DNA from: Anaeramoeba flamelloides
Lineage: Eukaryota; Metamonada; Anaeramoebidae
DNA length: 64,000 nucleotides
Direction: 5' to 3'
NCBI GenBank assembly: GCA_027625915.1
Contig: JANTQA010000072.1
Location: forward strand, 1,364,001-1,428,000
Shown: positions 10,682-21,964 of the stretch, in pieces
Position numbering within the stretch: the first letter of the stretch is position 1
Layout: the number at the start of each line of letters is the position of its first letter
Notes under the pieces: generated by a model
What the model was told of the DNA's origin: nothing
The model's database searches: none
Seen by the model: only the letters and a program-made list of their open reading frames with translations
Position numbers and translations under genes: made by a program

Positions 10682-12622
10682 ATGAATTCTTTATCCAATA
10701 TATTCTTTAATCCAAATTCACAACAAAACACCACAAGGCTCAAAAGAAGGCGTAAAAATACACGTACTCAAGGGAAGCTCTGGATCCCAAAGATGTTAGA
10801 ATTTTTAGAAACTTTAATCAATAGCAAGCCAACAAAAGAATTGTTTGATTCTGGTGAACTAGTAATTGAAAAACCAAAGCCAAAAACAAGCAACAAGAAA
10901 GAAGAGCAAAAGGAAGAGGAAGAGAAACCAGAAACGAGAAACCCCGGAGCAGATTTAAGGAATGCCTTTGGCAAAATCCAGTTAAAACTCCAAAACAAAA
11001 GCTATGCAAGATATGAAGAAGTTCATTCTGAACTAAGTAATATTCTATTACAATGCCTAAGGAACACAGCAAGCACAAGTTATTATTCTCATGCAACACA
11101 GCTTCAGGAATTATTTGATAACGAATGGCCTTCCGTTGCAAATACCCTGAGAAGCCTGGGAAGAAGATCTTTAACGAACCGAAATAATCGTAAGCCAACA
11201 AACAATACTAGCCATAGCTCAATGGCGAGAAAAAGTAATCAACAAGCATTAAAAGATCCGAATTCGATTGCAACACAAAATTTTATTGATAGTATTTTTA
11301 ACGGAACAGCAAAAATTATCCCAAGCAATAAAAACAATAAAAACGATCAAAATCATAAGCAAGAAGTTTCTGTGCTTAGTAAACAAAAAACAAAAAACAA
11401 CAACAAAGAAAAGAAGAGAAAAGGAAGTAACCACAAAACCGAAGTGAAAAATTCACAAAAATATCAAAATTTTCAAGTAATTGGAAATAAAAAGGAGATC
11501 GAAAAACAAAAAGAAAAAGGAACAGAAACGGAAATGGAAATGGAAATGGAAATTGAATTAAAAAAAAAAGGTAAAGGTAAAGAAAAAAAAAAAGAAAAAC
11601 ACAAACATAAAGAAAAAGAAGAAAAAGGAAAGGGAATTAAAACAAAAAAGCCATTAAATAAAGATCAGTCTTATCATGAAAATAATTTCAGCCACCAAAA
11701 TACGGATATTTGGAAGGAGATACAAAAAGTTGGGAGATCAGAAGGTGAGGCAATTATCCCCCCAGAGGTTATCCAGCACACTATCCGAAGATACCTCGCG
11801 AAAAATAGAGGATCAAAGCATTATGTAAAGAGTTTAAAACATGCTTATACTTTAACACAAAAAATCTCATTAGGCTTACTTTTTTTAATTTATGAATCAA
11901 CACCACCAGACAGGAGATTTGATAATTGGCAGCTAATTCAGAAAATTAACCAAAGAGAAAAAGAATTAGTAGAGATTAACGAAGAAGAGAATTCTTTTTC
12001 TGACGACGAAGAGGAAGACGATGATAATAATGGAGGAGAAGATGAGGAAAATCAGGATTTAAATAATACCTATTCACAAAACCAGAAAAAAAAACAAAAT
12101 GAACTCTCAAAATCGAATGATAATGTTAGCTTGGAACAAAAACACTTTTCAGGAATTAGAAAGAAATTATTAGACGATTTAACAACTTTGGATGAAGAAA
12201 CTCTTGAAAATTTAGTGGGCCCATATTTAGAAAAAATTAAAGAAGAGAAAATTAAAAATGGTAGTTTTGATAATGAGAACGATAACTCAGAACAAGAAAT
12301 AGATCTTGAAGAATTCCCGAATGAATATATTTTAACACTCCAAAAGCAAGTGCAAGAATTGTTTACAAAAAGAGAAAATAGCCAAAATTCGGAATTAACG
12401 AACCGAAATGATTTGAATTCAAAAAATATTGACCTTACTGAAAGAAAAAGAACTTTAGATCAAAGTGAACAATCAGATACCAAAAATGAAAACAATTTAC
12501 AAAATTTTGATAATAATAATAATATTCAATTCGAAAATCAATCAGATCTTGAGAATACTAACAAGGAAGAAAATGAAGATGAGAATGAGAATAACGATGA
12601 AGATTTTAGTGGGTTTTTTTAA
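10682..12622 (+). CDS. Divergent bromodomain plus NET-domain (BET-like) protein, 646 aa
   Basis: Probably a chromatin reader or adaptor. Residues about 37-158 look like a degenerate bromodomain: after a short N-terminal helix and an acidic insertion comes IQLKLQNKSYARYEEVHSEL, then SNILLQCLRN and HATQLQELFDNEW. This is the usual kL...Y....f..D...i..N, then A..L...fe..W pattern. The Asn of the 'YN' acetyl-lysine contact is not evident (the sequence has SYYSHA). A K/E-rich linker and an unassigned helical block (IIPPEVIQHTIRRYLAKNRG onward) follow. Near the C-terminus LLDDLTTLDEETLENLV, then EIDLEEFPNEYILTLQKQV, matches the NET (extra-terminal) domain with its E-I-D-L core. Bromodomain followed by NET is the BET arrangement. 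The tail is acidic, D/E/N-rich. Start chosen at the first ATG. Identification is by pattern only. Confidence 0.6.
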   Translation: MNSLSNIFFNPNSQQNTTRLKRRRKNTRTQGKLWIPKMLEFLETLINSKPTKELFDSGELVIEKPKPKTSNKKEEQKEEEEKPETRNPGADLRNAFGKIQLKLQNKSYARYEEVHSELSNILLQCLRNTASTSYYSHATQLQELFDNEWPSVANTLRSLGRRSLTNRNNRKPTNNTSHSSMARKSNQQALKDPNSIATQNFIDSIFNGTAKIIPSNKNNKNDQNHKQEVSVLSKQKTKNNNKEKKRKGSNHKTEVKNSQKYQNFQVIGNKKEIEKQKEKGTETEMEMEMEIELKKKGKGKEKKKEKHKHKEKEEKGKGIKTKKPLNKDQSYHENNFSHQNTDIWKEIQKVGRSEGEAIIPPEVIQHTIRRYLAKNRGSKHYVKSLKHAYTLTQKISLGLLFLIYESTPPDRRFDNWQLIQKINQREKELVEINEEENSFSDDEEEDDDNNGGEDEENQDLNNTYSQNQKKKQNELSKSNDNVSLEQKHFSGIRKKLLDDLTTLDEETLENLVGPYLEKIKEEKIKNGSFDNENDNSEQEIDLEEFPNEYILTLQKQVQELFTKRENSQNSELTNRNDLNSKNIDLTERKRTLDQSEQSDTKNENNLQNFDNNNNIQFENQSDLENTNKEENEDENENNDEDFSGFF

Positions 12623-15407
12623 TTATTATTAATTATATAAAAATTTTATTATTGTAAAAATTTCTTTTTAAAAAAAAAAAATGATAAAAAAAAAAAAATT
12701 TAACGGCAAAGTATTTATTTATTTTAGTGAATAAATAAATTTTATATATTTTTCTTATAAATAAATATTATTCATTCATTAGAGGGTTTTTTTGATCTTA
12801 AATTTGAAAATTAAATATTTTGTTCTATTTGAGGATTGATATTAAAAAGAAAAGTAACAGTAAAATCAAAAATAATTCAGAAAATTGCCAATATGGTAAA
12901 TATATTAGAGTTGAATTATAATTTTGTATTTTATTTTATCATTATATATTAATAATCTAAATTAATGCTTTTTACATGGTTAAATATTCATGGTTCCAAT
13001 ATTGAGAACTTCTTTAAATCATTTATTTAAGTGTTTGTTATCCTAAATTGTATTTTATTGTTATCGGGGTATTTATAATAATAAACCTCAATTCAAAATT
13101 TTTAACACAACAAAATTCGATTTTTGAAAAAAAAAATCCGATTTAATCAATTCAAGAAGATTTACGATATTAGAACCATTTACTAATTGAAATGTTAACA
13201 CTTGTTTATAAATTACAATACTCACAAAACAATAAATAAATAATTATCAATACTAATAAATCATGGGTGTGTTAAAAATTTTGGAGATAGAGCAAAACAA
13301 AAAAATACATTGGTAAATTTGTTTAAATTCTATTAGGAATATTGATCGATCAAATGGTTAGATACTACCAACTAATTTTAATTGAGCTCTTCTATTTGGA
13401 ACAACTCAACTTTAACCTAATATCAATGGTTGTAAAAATTTTTGATCAAACAAGAAAAATTACGTAATTCAAACAATGAAATGAAAACAAAAAACTAAAA
13501 GATGAAAAAATGATTTACAAATTTACAAAAATCAAAATTTATCTTCAATTTGAAATGAATTGTATTATTGTGATTCTTTGGAATGTTTTAGCTGTGTGGA
13601 AAATTTTGAATTTTAGTTTAGAATCATTTAAATTCAAGTTGAGAATTACTTTTAACAAGCCTGATATATTCTTTTTGTTATTCTTATTTACTTAGCTTTG
13701 CAATTTATAGTAATAATTATATATTTTTTGATTAAATTTATATGAAAAAATGGTGATCTGTTTCTAAGAGTATTTATCTTCTATATCGGAATTTGAAACC
13801 AATTTTTTTATTATATGATTTTTAAGGTGGCAATAAAGGTTGTAAGACAATTTTTTTCAACATTTTAAATAATACTTTGATGGAAAAAGATGAATAGAAT
13901 TTATTAGTGGTTAGTTTTATTTTAAAGAGTGTGTGTTTTCTTATTATTATAACACATTTCTAATTAATTAGTAAGGAGTAGGAATCATATGTTTTAGGGG
14001 TTAATTCAAATTACAAATCCAAAATTGATTTATAAAGATATACAATATTAGTTTCAAGTACATTTAATTCTATCAAATTATTGGGTTGATCTTTAAAAAT
14101 AGATGGGATTTTTTGATAAAAAATAATAAAAAGAAAAAAATTGGATTTATCAATAAAAAAGAAATAATTCTCATCAAAAATTCAAAATATTGACTAGAAA
14201 GATTTTAAATGTATCTTGAAGAAGAAAAATAAAGTAAAAATCTGGGCATTATTTGTACAAGACTTATTTTTGGGTTAACAATCTGGGAATAATAAAAAAA
14301 AGATTATCAAATGTTGTGTAATGGTAATGTTATTTTTGTTATTTGATAATCGCTCTTCGACTTTAGTTTGGATTTTAATGTTTGTCAAAACGGCAATTTT
14401 TTAGTCAGTTATTCTTAATTCTCATCTTAAATCCGAAATGAAATTTTGAAACTAATATGCATATGTTGAAAGGTATTTAATTAAATAATTTAAATTTTTA
14501 GGTTGTTAATTGAAAATTTTATTTGGGGCTTGTGAAATATTTTTTTTTTAGTTAATTGAGTAAAATGGAAATCAAAATTTCGATCGACAAGCCACAAAAA
14601 TTAAAAATTGTTCTTAAATATCGACATACCATATAAGTATTTACTCACTAATTCATATTTGTGAATACAATTAATTACCAAAAATTGCTTTTTTTACCTC
14701 TACTGGTATTTGAATGATAAATGAGAAAGAATTTCCACTTCCTTTTACAGATTGTAACTTTATAAATACATTTCTCAAAGAAATTGGTTACAATTTGAGG
14801 ATTTGATCTATATTCTCAGAGAGAAATTGAAAATGAAGTGAAAAAAAAGCCCATTTAATATTCCAATACAAGTTATAATTTCCATACCAAGCTCAATATC
14901 TATCATCAAAGAACCAAAAGAAACATAGGTCTCCACATGCTAACAAAAGATAATCTTTTTTCATTATCTGGGGATTGTCAACCTTAAAGTGTATAAACAA
15001 AATCCAAACTTTTTGTAAAAGATGGTTACAACCAATTAAATTTTGAAGGAAAATAGTTATAGAAAGAAACCATTTGTGTTAATTGAAAATAGAGTGAAGA
15101 GCAGCTCATAAAAAGAAGTTTCTGAATGATTCTCAAAAAGGATACACAAAGTAAAATAGAAAAATTTCAAAACCCAAAGAACTTGAGGACTTTAATTAAC
15201 AAACTCCAATCAGTTTTTTCAGCAAATTATAACAATTCTTATTACCTCACAAAAAATAATTTTCATTTTTTACGAATAACCTTTCTAAAACCAAATAGCA
15301 ACAAAAAAGCACTTTACTTTTTTGAAAAAAAAAATCAATTTTAACAATCGAGAAAAACAAACCATAAACCAACAAACACCACCAGGATTTTCAAGAAATT
15401 TACTCAC
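12623..15407. other. Gene-free stretch between BET-like and ecdysoneless genes
   Basis: It contains MITE family A copy 1 (13082-13620). The rest is AT-rich with no recognisable gene. A 72-codon open frame at 15126-15344 ends 63 bp before the ecdysoneless ATG; it has no recognisable features and is more likely 5' leader sequence. Confidence 0.6.
13082..13620 (+). mobile_element. MITE family A, copy 1 (TA-flanked)
   Basis: A ~535-bp non-coding element bounded by TA. It starts AACCTCAATTCAAAATTTTT and ends near AATTTTGAATTTTAGTT, roughly inverted copies of each other. Internal landmarks shared with copies 2 and 3 include GGTGTGTTAAAAATTTTGG, ACATTGGTAAATTTGTT and TTGATCGATCAAATGGTTAG. TA flanks and inverted ends suggest a non-autonomous Tc1/mariner-type DNA transposon. 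Confidence 0.85.
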
Positions 15408-17519
15408 ATGTCTGACAATATTGTGAATATCCAGTTTTATCCCTTAAATATACCAAACACTGATCAAGAAAAGTTTTTCGACAAAAGATTAACCAACCTT
15501 CAGGCCACATTAAGCAAATTAATGGAAGGGCACTTATGGAGTTATGAAGTCCCAGAAATTATTCATCAAAAATCAAGCCCATATTTCACTCTTAGTTGTA
15601 ACACAAGTGAGTGTGTTGACGACGAGTGGTATGTAATCTCGTTAATGTTCCCATTAACAAGCCAACACCAAGATCTTTGTGTGTCGATCAGCGACGAGGA
15701 TGGTGAAATACTATTGATCGAAGCAGCAAACATTTTGCCCAAATGGGTGAATGTTGAAACAAGCGCCGATCGATGCTATTTGTATCAAGGCGAAATTCAT
15801 TTAATCCCACCACCAAGAAAGCCATCAGATTTTTTAATAATTCCTGTAACTCCGACAATAGACGACGCATTAAGGATTTTTCAAAAAGGCCAAGTTGACA
15901 CATTGGCGCCTCTGAAAGTGCGTAATCATTTTAAACAAAAATTTGAAAATTATAAAGATCGAATGAGACAATTTTCCTCTCATCACACGAGTTGTTATTT
16001 AACATACGAAATCGCCTTTTTATTAGAATCCAACCCACAGCTAATTTCAGAAATTATTTATTGGATCTATAATGCGGATATTGAGGATTATAAAATTACT
16101 GGCAAGATGGCGAAATTTTGGGTACATTCCAAAAGCAAAAGTAAACTTTTAATGAACAACCAAAAGAAGAACATAAGGAATGTTAAGATGGAGAGAGATG
16201 ATTTGTCTTGGAATAAAAAGGATTTAGTGCTCTACCGTGTGAGGTTTACTCGTTATTTGTATGCCCTGATCAAATCAATAGAATATCGGTTCCCATATTT
16301 CATGCAAATAGAGAAAGCATTGCTTCAGATCAAGGATGAGAAAGAAAAGCAAAGGGTTTTAATTGGATTAAAAATAATTTGTGGATTTGAAATTGCTTAC
16401 CAAAGATCGAAATCACATTTACAAAGAATTCAAAACGAAAACTGGAAGACATTTAAAAGTGGAATTTCAAATCGTGGGTATTTTCAAAACGAAAGAGAAG
16501 GTTCGAAAATTTATAAAAAACTGGAATCAAAGGCTAAAGTTGCCTTTTTAAAAGATTGGAAGCAACGATTAGAAGAGGAGGGGAAAATTAAAGAATTTGA
16601 TAATTTGTTTTATAAGAGTATCGACAAGTTATTAACAAAATTCCCAATTAATTATCAGCAATTATTTCAGAACCAGAAACAGAACCAGAACCAAAATCAA
16701 AATACAAACAAAGTGGGTGACGATGACGAAGAATGGATGAAATTAAATGACAACGATCTTGAGAAAATGTTGGCTACAAATTGGATGGAAAAGGCAGAAA
16801 ATGAAAATAAATCTGATATAGATGATATGGTATATCGTTTAAACCAGTTTATGGAATCTGAGTCGGATTGGAGAGGGGTAGCAAATGAAACAGAAAATAA
16901 AAGCAATAGAGATAATGCCAAAACAATTCAACAAAGGATAGAAAAAGAAAATGACAAACAAATTAAAAACAAAAAAGAAAATGACAAACAAGTTGAAAAC
17001 AAAAAAGAAATTGAAAAAAAAACGGAAAATAAGATGGATGGGGTAGAACGAAAAGATAATGTAAAGAAGAACGGGCGTGTGTCGGGAGATGAGCAGAAGG
17101 GAAAGGGTGTTAAAAGGGAGGAAATTGTGAATGAGGGGATGGTAGAGCTTGAGAAAAAAAAAAATTATGGGATAGAAGACAGTGGTAATGAGGAAATTAC
17201 AAATTTTGATTTTAATTTTAAAAAATTTTTAAAAATTATTCGACCGAAAGATCAAGAAGAAATCGAAATGGAAAAGGTAATTAAAGAAATGGATTTAGAA
17301 TTAAAAAATAATACAACACTCGGCGAAACATTTGAATATATAAATGAAATTGATGATGATAAAGAAGAAGAAGAAGAAGGCAAAAGTGAGAATTTACAAG
17401 TTGATTTTAATTTAGTAAATAATTTATTAAATTCCTTTGATGCACAACAAGGCCTTTCTGGCCCTACTTCGAATTTATTAAATACTCTCAATATAAAACT
17501 TCCACCAAACAATGACTGA
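15408..17519 (+). CDS. ECD: Ecdysoneless/SGT1-family protein, 703 aa, single exon
   Basis: Homolog of ecdysoneless (ECD/hSGT1), a conserved protein linked in animals and fungi to pre-mRNA splicing, R2TP/PRPF8 assembly and transcription. The family core is clear: LWSYEVPEI then PYFTLSCNTSECVDDEWYV near residue 70, a DEDGEILLIEAANILPKWVN block near residues 97-115, and YLYQGEIHLIPPP. The middle helical region (TCYLTYEIAFLLESNPQLIS-like, and FPYFMQIEKALL) is as expected. Residues about 455-640 are a K/E/N-rich low-complexity insertion. The C-terminus keeps the diagnostic VNNLLNSFDAQQGLSGPTSN motif. The length is near the family norm plus the insertion. Start is the first ATG (MSDNIVNIQFYPL). Stop is TGA. 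Confidence 0.96.
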   Translation: MSDNIVNIQFYPLNIPNTDQEKFFDKRLTNLQATLSKLMEGHLWSYEVPEIIHQKSSPYFTLSCNTSECVDDEWYVISLMFPLTSQHQDLCVSISDEDGEILLIEAANILPKWVNVETSADRCYLYQGEIHLIPPPRKPSDFLIIPVTPTIDDALRIFQKGQVDTLAPLKVRNHFKQKFENYKDRMRQFSSHHTSCYLTYEIAFLLESNPQLISEIIYWIYNADIEDYKITGKMAKFWVHSKSKSKLLMNNQKKNIRNVKMERDDLSWNKKDLVLYRVRFTRYLYALIKSIEYRFPYFMQIEKALLQIKDEKEKQRVLIGLKIICGFEIAYQRSKSHLQRIQNENWKTFKSGISNRGYFQNEREGSKIYKKLESKAKVAFLKDWKQRLEEEGKIKEFDNLFYKSIDKLLTKFPINYQQLFQNQKQNQNQNQNTNKVGDDDEEWMKLNDNDLEKMLATNWMEKAENENKSDIDDMVYRLNQFMESESDWRGVANETENKSNRDNAKTIQQRIEKENDKQIKNKKENDKQVENKKEIEKKTENKMDGVERKDNVKKNGRVSGDEQKGKGVKREEIVNEGMVELEKKKNYGIEDSGNEEITNFDFNFKKFLKIIRPKDQEEIEMEKVIKEMDLELKNNTTLGETFEYINEIDDDKEEEEEGKSENLQVDFNLVNNLLNSFDAQQGLSGPTSNLLNTLNIKLPPNND

Positions 17520-17596
17520 TTCTTAATAAATGAATTAGGTATTATGGTTAATTGTTGTTTTTAAAAGTGCTTTTAGTTTTTTTTAAAAATAAATAC

Positions 17597-18715
17597 GCTA
17601 TTTCCAAAAAAAAACTGGGAAATTTTATTTTAAAATATCTTTATTAAACTTGATATTACATTTTCAAATATTTAAAATTGATATTCATCATTAATCAGTT
17701 CTTCATAATAATACAATTTGTTTATTTTTAATTAATTACTTTAATTAACAATATCAAAATCTTATCATCATAAGTTTATATGATATTTTTTAGGTGTAAA
17801 AAATTGTGTGGTTATTTTTTTATTTTGGATACAAAAAAAATTATTTATAAGAGAGTTTAATCTTGATAGAATTTTGAATGTAACGGAAAGCTTATAACTG
17901 TATTTTATTGTTTAAATAATCGTTTAAATTCTTATTATATTGTTTACTTTTTTATTGGATTTGTATGTTCATTGTTTTCTATAAAAAGGTTGTAATTTTG
18001 TTTTATTTTTTAGGAAATATTTTGATGTGTATATTTTGAAATAAAACTAATTGTTACTCGTTTAATTAAGTGTAATATTTTTTTTAATTTTAATTTTATT
18101 GATATAAGGATAAAAATATTTGAAAAGAGAAAATTTTATTAGAAATAAACCCCAATTCAAAATTTTTAACATACCAAAATTCTATTTGTGAAAAAAAAAA
18201 CTTATTTAATCAATTCAAGAAGAAGCACCAGATTAGAACCATTCGATAATTGAAGTCTTAACACTTTTTTATGAATTACAATACTCACAAAACAATAAAT
18301 AATAAATATCAATACAAATAAATTGTTGGTGTGTTAAAAATTTTGGAGAGAGCAAAACAAAAAAATACATTGGTAAATTTGTTTAAATTCTATTAGGAAT
18401 TATTGATCGATCAAATGGTTAGATACTACCAACTAATTGTATTTGAGTTCTTCTATTCGGAATAACTCAACTTTAACCTAATATCAATGGTTGAATAAAA
18501 TTTTGATCGAACAAAACAAGTTACGTAATTCAAAAAATGAAATGAAAACAAAAAAACTAAAAGATGAAAAAATGATTTACATATTTTACAAAAATCAAAA
18601 TTGTTTCCAATTGGAATGAAATTGTATTTTCGGGATTGTTCCGAACGTTTTAGCCGTGTGGAAAATTTTGAATTTTAGTTTATAAGGAAAAAAACCCACA
18701 CGTTTTTGGAAATGC
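17597..18715 (+). mobile_element. Family C inverted-repeat element, copy 1, split by a MITE
   Basis: It starts GCTATTTCCAAAAAAAAACT and ends TTTTTGGAAATGC. Subtracting the inserted MITE (18146-18682) leaves about 582 bp, close to the 591 bp of the intact copy at 55159-55749. Internal landmarks are shared, for example TTTAATCTTGA and TATAACTGTATTTTATTGTT. Non-coding. Confidence 0.8.
18146..18682 (+). mobile_element. MITE family A, copy 2, inserted into family C element
   Basis: It starts TA-AACCCCAATTCAAAATTTTT and ends GAATTTTAGTT-TA. It is the best match to copy 1 across the full length, with the same TTGATCGATCAAATGGTTAG and ACATTGGTAAATTTGTT landmarks. The pre-insertion site survives in the other family C copy at about 55714 (a TA within AAATGTATAAAA), confirming TA target duplication. 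Confidence 0.88.
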
Positions 18716-18779
18716 CTTATAGGGTTTCAAATGGAGACTGTATAAAAAATAAATTTAAACAAAACCAAAATGAGGAAAA

Positions 18780-20720
18780 AAGGTATTAGTGGATCATTCT
18801 TTCACAACAACATGGCAAAAATTTAAAACATGATTTTGGTGATATTCTCTCCTTTAAAACTGTGTATATTCAAAGTCAAAAAATTCTACTCAACAAGAAA
18901 ACTAGAAATGAAAAGAAAATTTTTTTAGTTCAATGCGATCAATTTTTTTTTCCATTTTTTCTGAAAAATAAAACTATTAAATTGATTTTATTTCTCGCAT
19001 TATAACAAGTTTTTACCCCATTTATTGTCATTTCCATCATTATTAGACAACTAAAAGTCTTTTTTACTAGTAATATTAAGGTAAAGGTTTTGTTTCTTTT
19101 TTGAAATAATATTTTTGTTTAGCAGATAAAAAGGATTTGTTCTGCATGTTGAAAAATATTACTATTACTCTAAAAAGAAATAGTAATAACAATTAATGTT
19201 TTAAATTCATTTACAAATTTTACTTAGAAAAAATTGTTTTTGTTATTAGATGAAATTTTATTTTTCTAAATAAAATTTTCTTATAGAGATATGGAAATTT
19301 GGTAATTTCATCCTCTATATTCAAAATCAATTTTTTTATGACAAAAAATGATTTAAATGTTTAAAATTATTCTTATGAATATAAACAAAAAATTTATATA
19401 AAAAAGAATATTAAAATTGATAAATTTTTTTTTATTTTTTTTTATTTTTTTGAAAACAAGGAATTGACTTTTTTCAAAATTTATAGAATAAAATTTTTTG
19501 TTTAATAACTCTAAAATTAACTTGATATATTTTTGTTAAGCTTCTGTCAAATTTTCGATTATTTAATCATATATAAATCTATTGAATTTGTTTGTTTAGA
19601 TTAGTACTCAACAATTATTTAAAAAAGTTAAAATACAAAATAAAAATTTTCTTAATAAAATCTAGACTTTTCAACCTAAAACTAAAAATATATTATTCCA
19701 TTTTGAAGAAATTTATTAATTTTTTATTATAATAATAAGTTAATTTTTTTATTTGATATTGGTAAAGTGTGACATATTTTGGAATTCAAAAAAATATATT
19801 TAATTAATAAGTTGTTTAAAGTTGGTTAACTTATCCTTTTTATCAACCAAAAATTCAATTACAAAGACAAAAAAAGTATAAGATTTTAACCGGATTTTAT
19901 TTTAGTTTAATGATTCAGACAATTATAATAGATTAACTCCATACTCGAGGAGTAACTTGAAACCAAAAAATATATTGTGAAACTGTCCTTCTTTTGATTG
20001 ACAAATTCAAAAAATAAAAAAAAATTTGATTGGATACCCAATGCCATAAAATTCAAATTTTCGGAAAAAAAATAAAACTCAAAATCTAAAAATAAAATAA
20101 GAAAAAATAAATTTCATATATAATCTTATTGTCAAAAAATTCAATTTAAAAAAAAAAATCTTGAATAATTCTCAATTACTAAACAATCAAATTTTAAAAA
20201 AAAAATATACTTTTTTTTTTTTTAATTTCCTAAATAATTAAATTTCTTCAATTTAAAATGAATTATTTTATAGAAATCCAAATTCAATTTAATTTCAATT
20301 TAATCTAATTCGTGGTTCTATTTTAAAAACCTGTATCTTTGTTAAACTAAGGATTTTGTATCTTTCTTTTGAGAATAAATAACTCATTTGAGATAAAAAA
20401 AGGAAAAAAGAAATCTTCGAGATCTCAATAAGCGCCAGAGCGCAACACTTCATAATAAACATAGTTGTTTTTCAAAATTAGATATTCAACTCGATTCTAA
20501 TTATAAATAAAGTGTTTCTCAAATGTTTTTTTTTCTAAAAATGTCCTCTTTTTTGATTGTTGATTCTTGGAGATAGATCGTGCTTCACAGGTTGGTTAAT
20601 TTTTATTACTATTAAGCATATATAAAAATTGAAAAATTTTTTCATCCATTTCAGAAAAATTATTATTAATTATAATTACCCCGCCCTTAAGTTGAAATTA
20701 ACTTATAGTTGTGCTCAAAA
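18780..20720 (+). repeat. Dispersed repeat family B, copy 2 (longest)
   Basis: The 18925-19160 part matches 40500-40740 (GATCAATTTTTTTTTCCATT, then CATTATTAGACAAC and a TACTAGTAATATTAA-like stretch). The 19920-20700 part matches 3548-4370 and, reversed, 30600-31230. No coding frame. Boundaries are estimates. Confidence 0.55.
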
Positions 20721-21964
20721 ATAATTTTACACAAAAATATCTACTAATTTTTTGAAAACGTTATCAGAGAAACTAAATTTTTTACTAATCAAAAGATTGA
20801 TTTATCTCAAATGAGTATATCATTTTTTCCAAATTTTTTCATTTCATTTCAAATATTTTTTTTCTCCTCAAAAATGAGCAAAAAAACCCAAACCACCTTT
20901 GAAGCGAAAAATAAAATCTGAAGGGGTATTTGGTGATGAATTTAAATAAAAGGTTTAGCAAAAATAATAATATTTCAGTTCAAATAATATGAAATTTAGG
21001 TAAAAAGCATGATTAAGGAAATTTGAAGAGAAGTGAGGGCCAAGGACAAAAAAATATTATTAATTATGAGGAATTAGATAAACTTGAAAAGGTAAACAAA
21101 CAAAAACCGAAAAAAACCTCAAAAAAGTTCATACTAATAATCAAAAATTAAATGAACATATCGATGTCTACCCATCAAACCTCAAAGAACTGAAATTTTC
21201 AATTAAAAAAAAATGGAAAAAAAGTAAAATGAAAAAAACTAATAACGGATTAAACACATGAAAACAATAATCCCAAAAGTATTGACAGCAATGTACAATT
21301 TTTGTATTAAATGTATATTTCAAAATTTCATAACGCAAATACTTGTTACTAATAATCAAACCGAGTCATGATAAAGAATCATGTTTTTTTTTTGTGAGTT
21401 TGTGATAAATTATTTTTGGGCAACAGTAAAGTAAAGTAAACTAAATTTCATAATCAATGTACCTATTTTTTTTTATTTTATTTTTTTTTTACTTTTTTTT
21501 ATGTTATTTTAAAGTGACAAAACGAAATATTTCTAGTGTATAAAACTGAATATTAAAATAGTAATTTATTTATTATAATAGATAAATTTAATTTATATAT
21601 ATATATTTATTTTCAAAATTTGATTTATAATAGGCCAATGATTTTGAAATTGGGTTTAGATTTAAATTGTATTTCTTTGGATTCATTGAAAATAATATAA
21701 TGGATCATTATTTGAAGATTATTGGTTTCTTGTTTTAATTGATTTGACTTTTCGTTTTTAGGTTCATTTAATTCTTTTATGTTACCCAATTAAAAATCGT
21801 TATGAACTTATTTTTCCTTGTATCACTTTTTACTCCAAATGCTCAAACCGAACATATCTTCAAAATTGTTTTTAAATTTTTTTCAACAATTTTCGAGTAA
21901 AGGGCAAAATCAAATTTTAATAACAATCATAATAAAATTGATGTTTCTTTTTGTATTTAATTAG

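Larger units (their letters stand above)
17520..21964. other. Gene-free stretch between ecdysoneless and the CH-PH gene
   Basis: It is mostly repeats: a family C element split by a family A MITE (17597-18715), then the longest copy of dispersed repeat B (about 18780-20720). From about 20720 to 21964 I see no gene. First exon(s) of the CH-PH gene may lie near 21620-21960 but could not be fixed. Confidence 0.6.

Noticed and set aside
15126-15344. 72-codon open frame just before the ecdysoneless gene.
   Set aside because: No family features; composition like the leader region. An upstream ORF cannot be excluded but is not supported.
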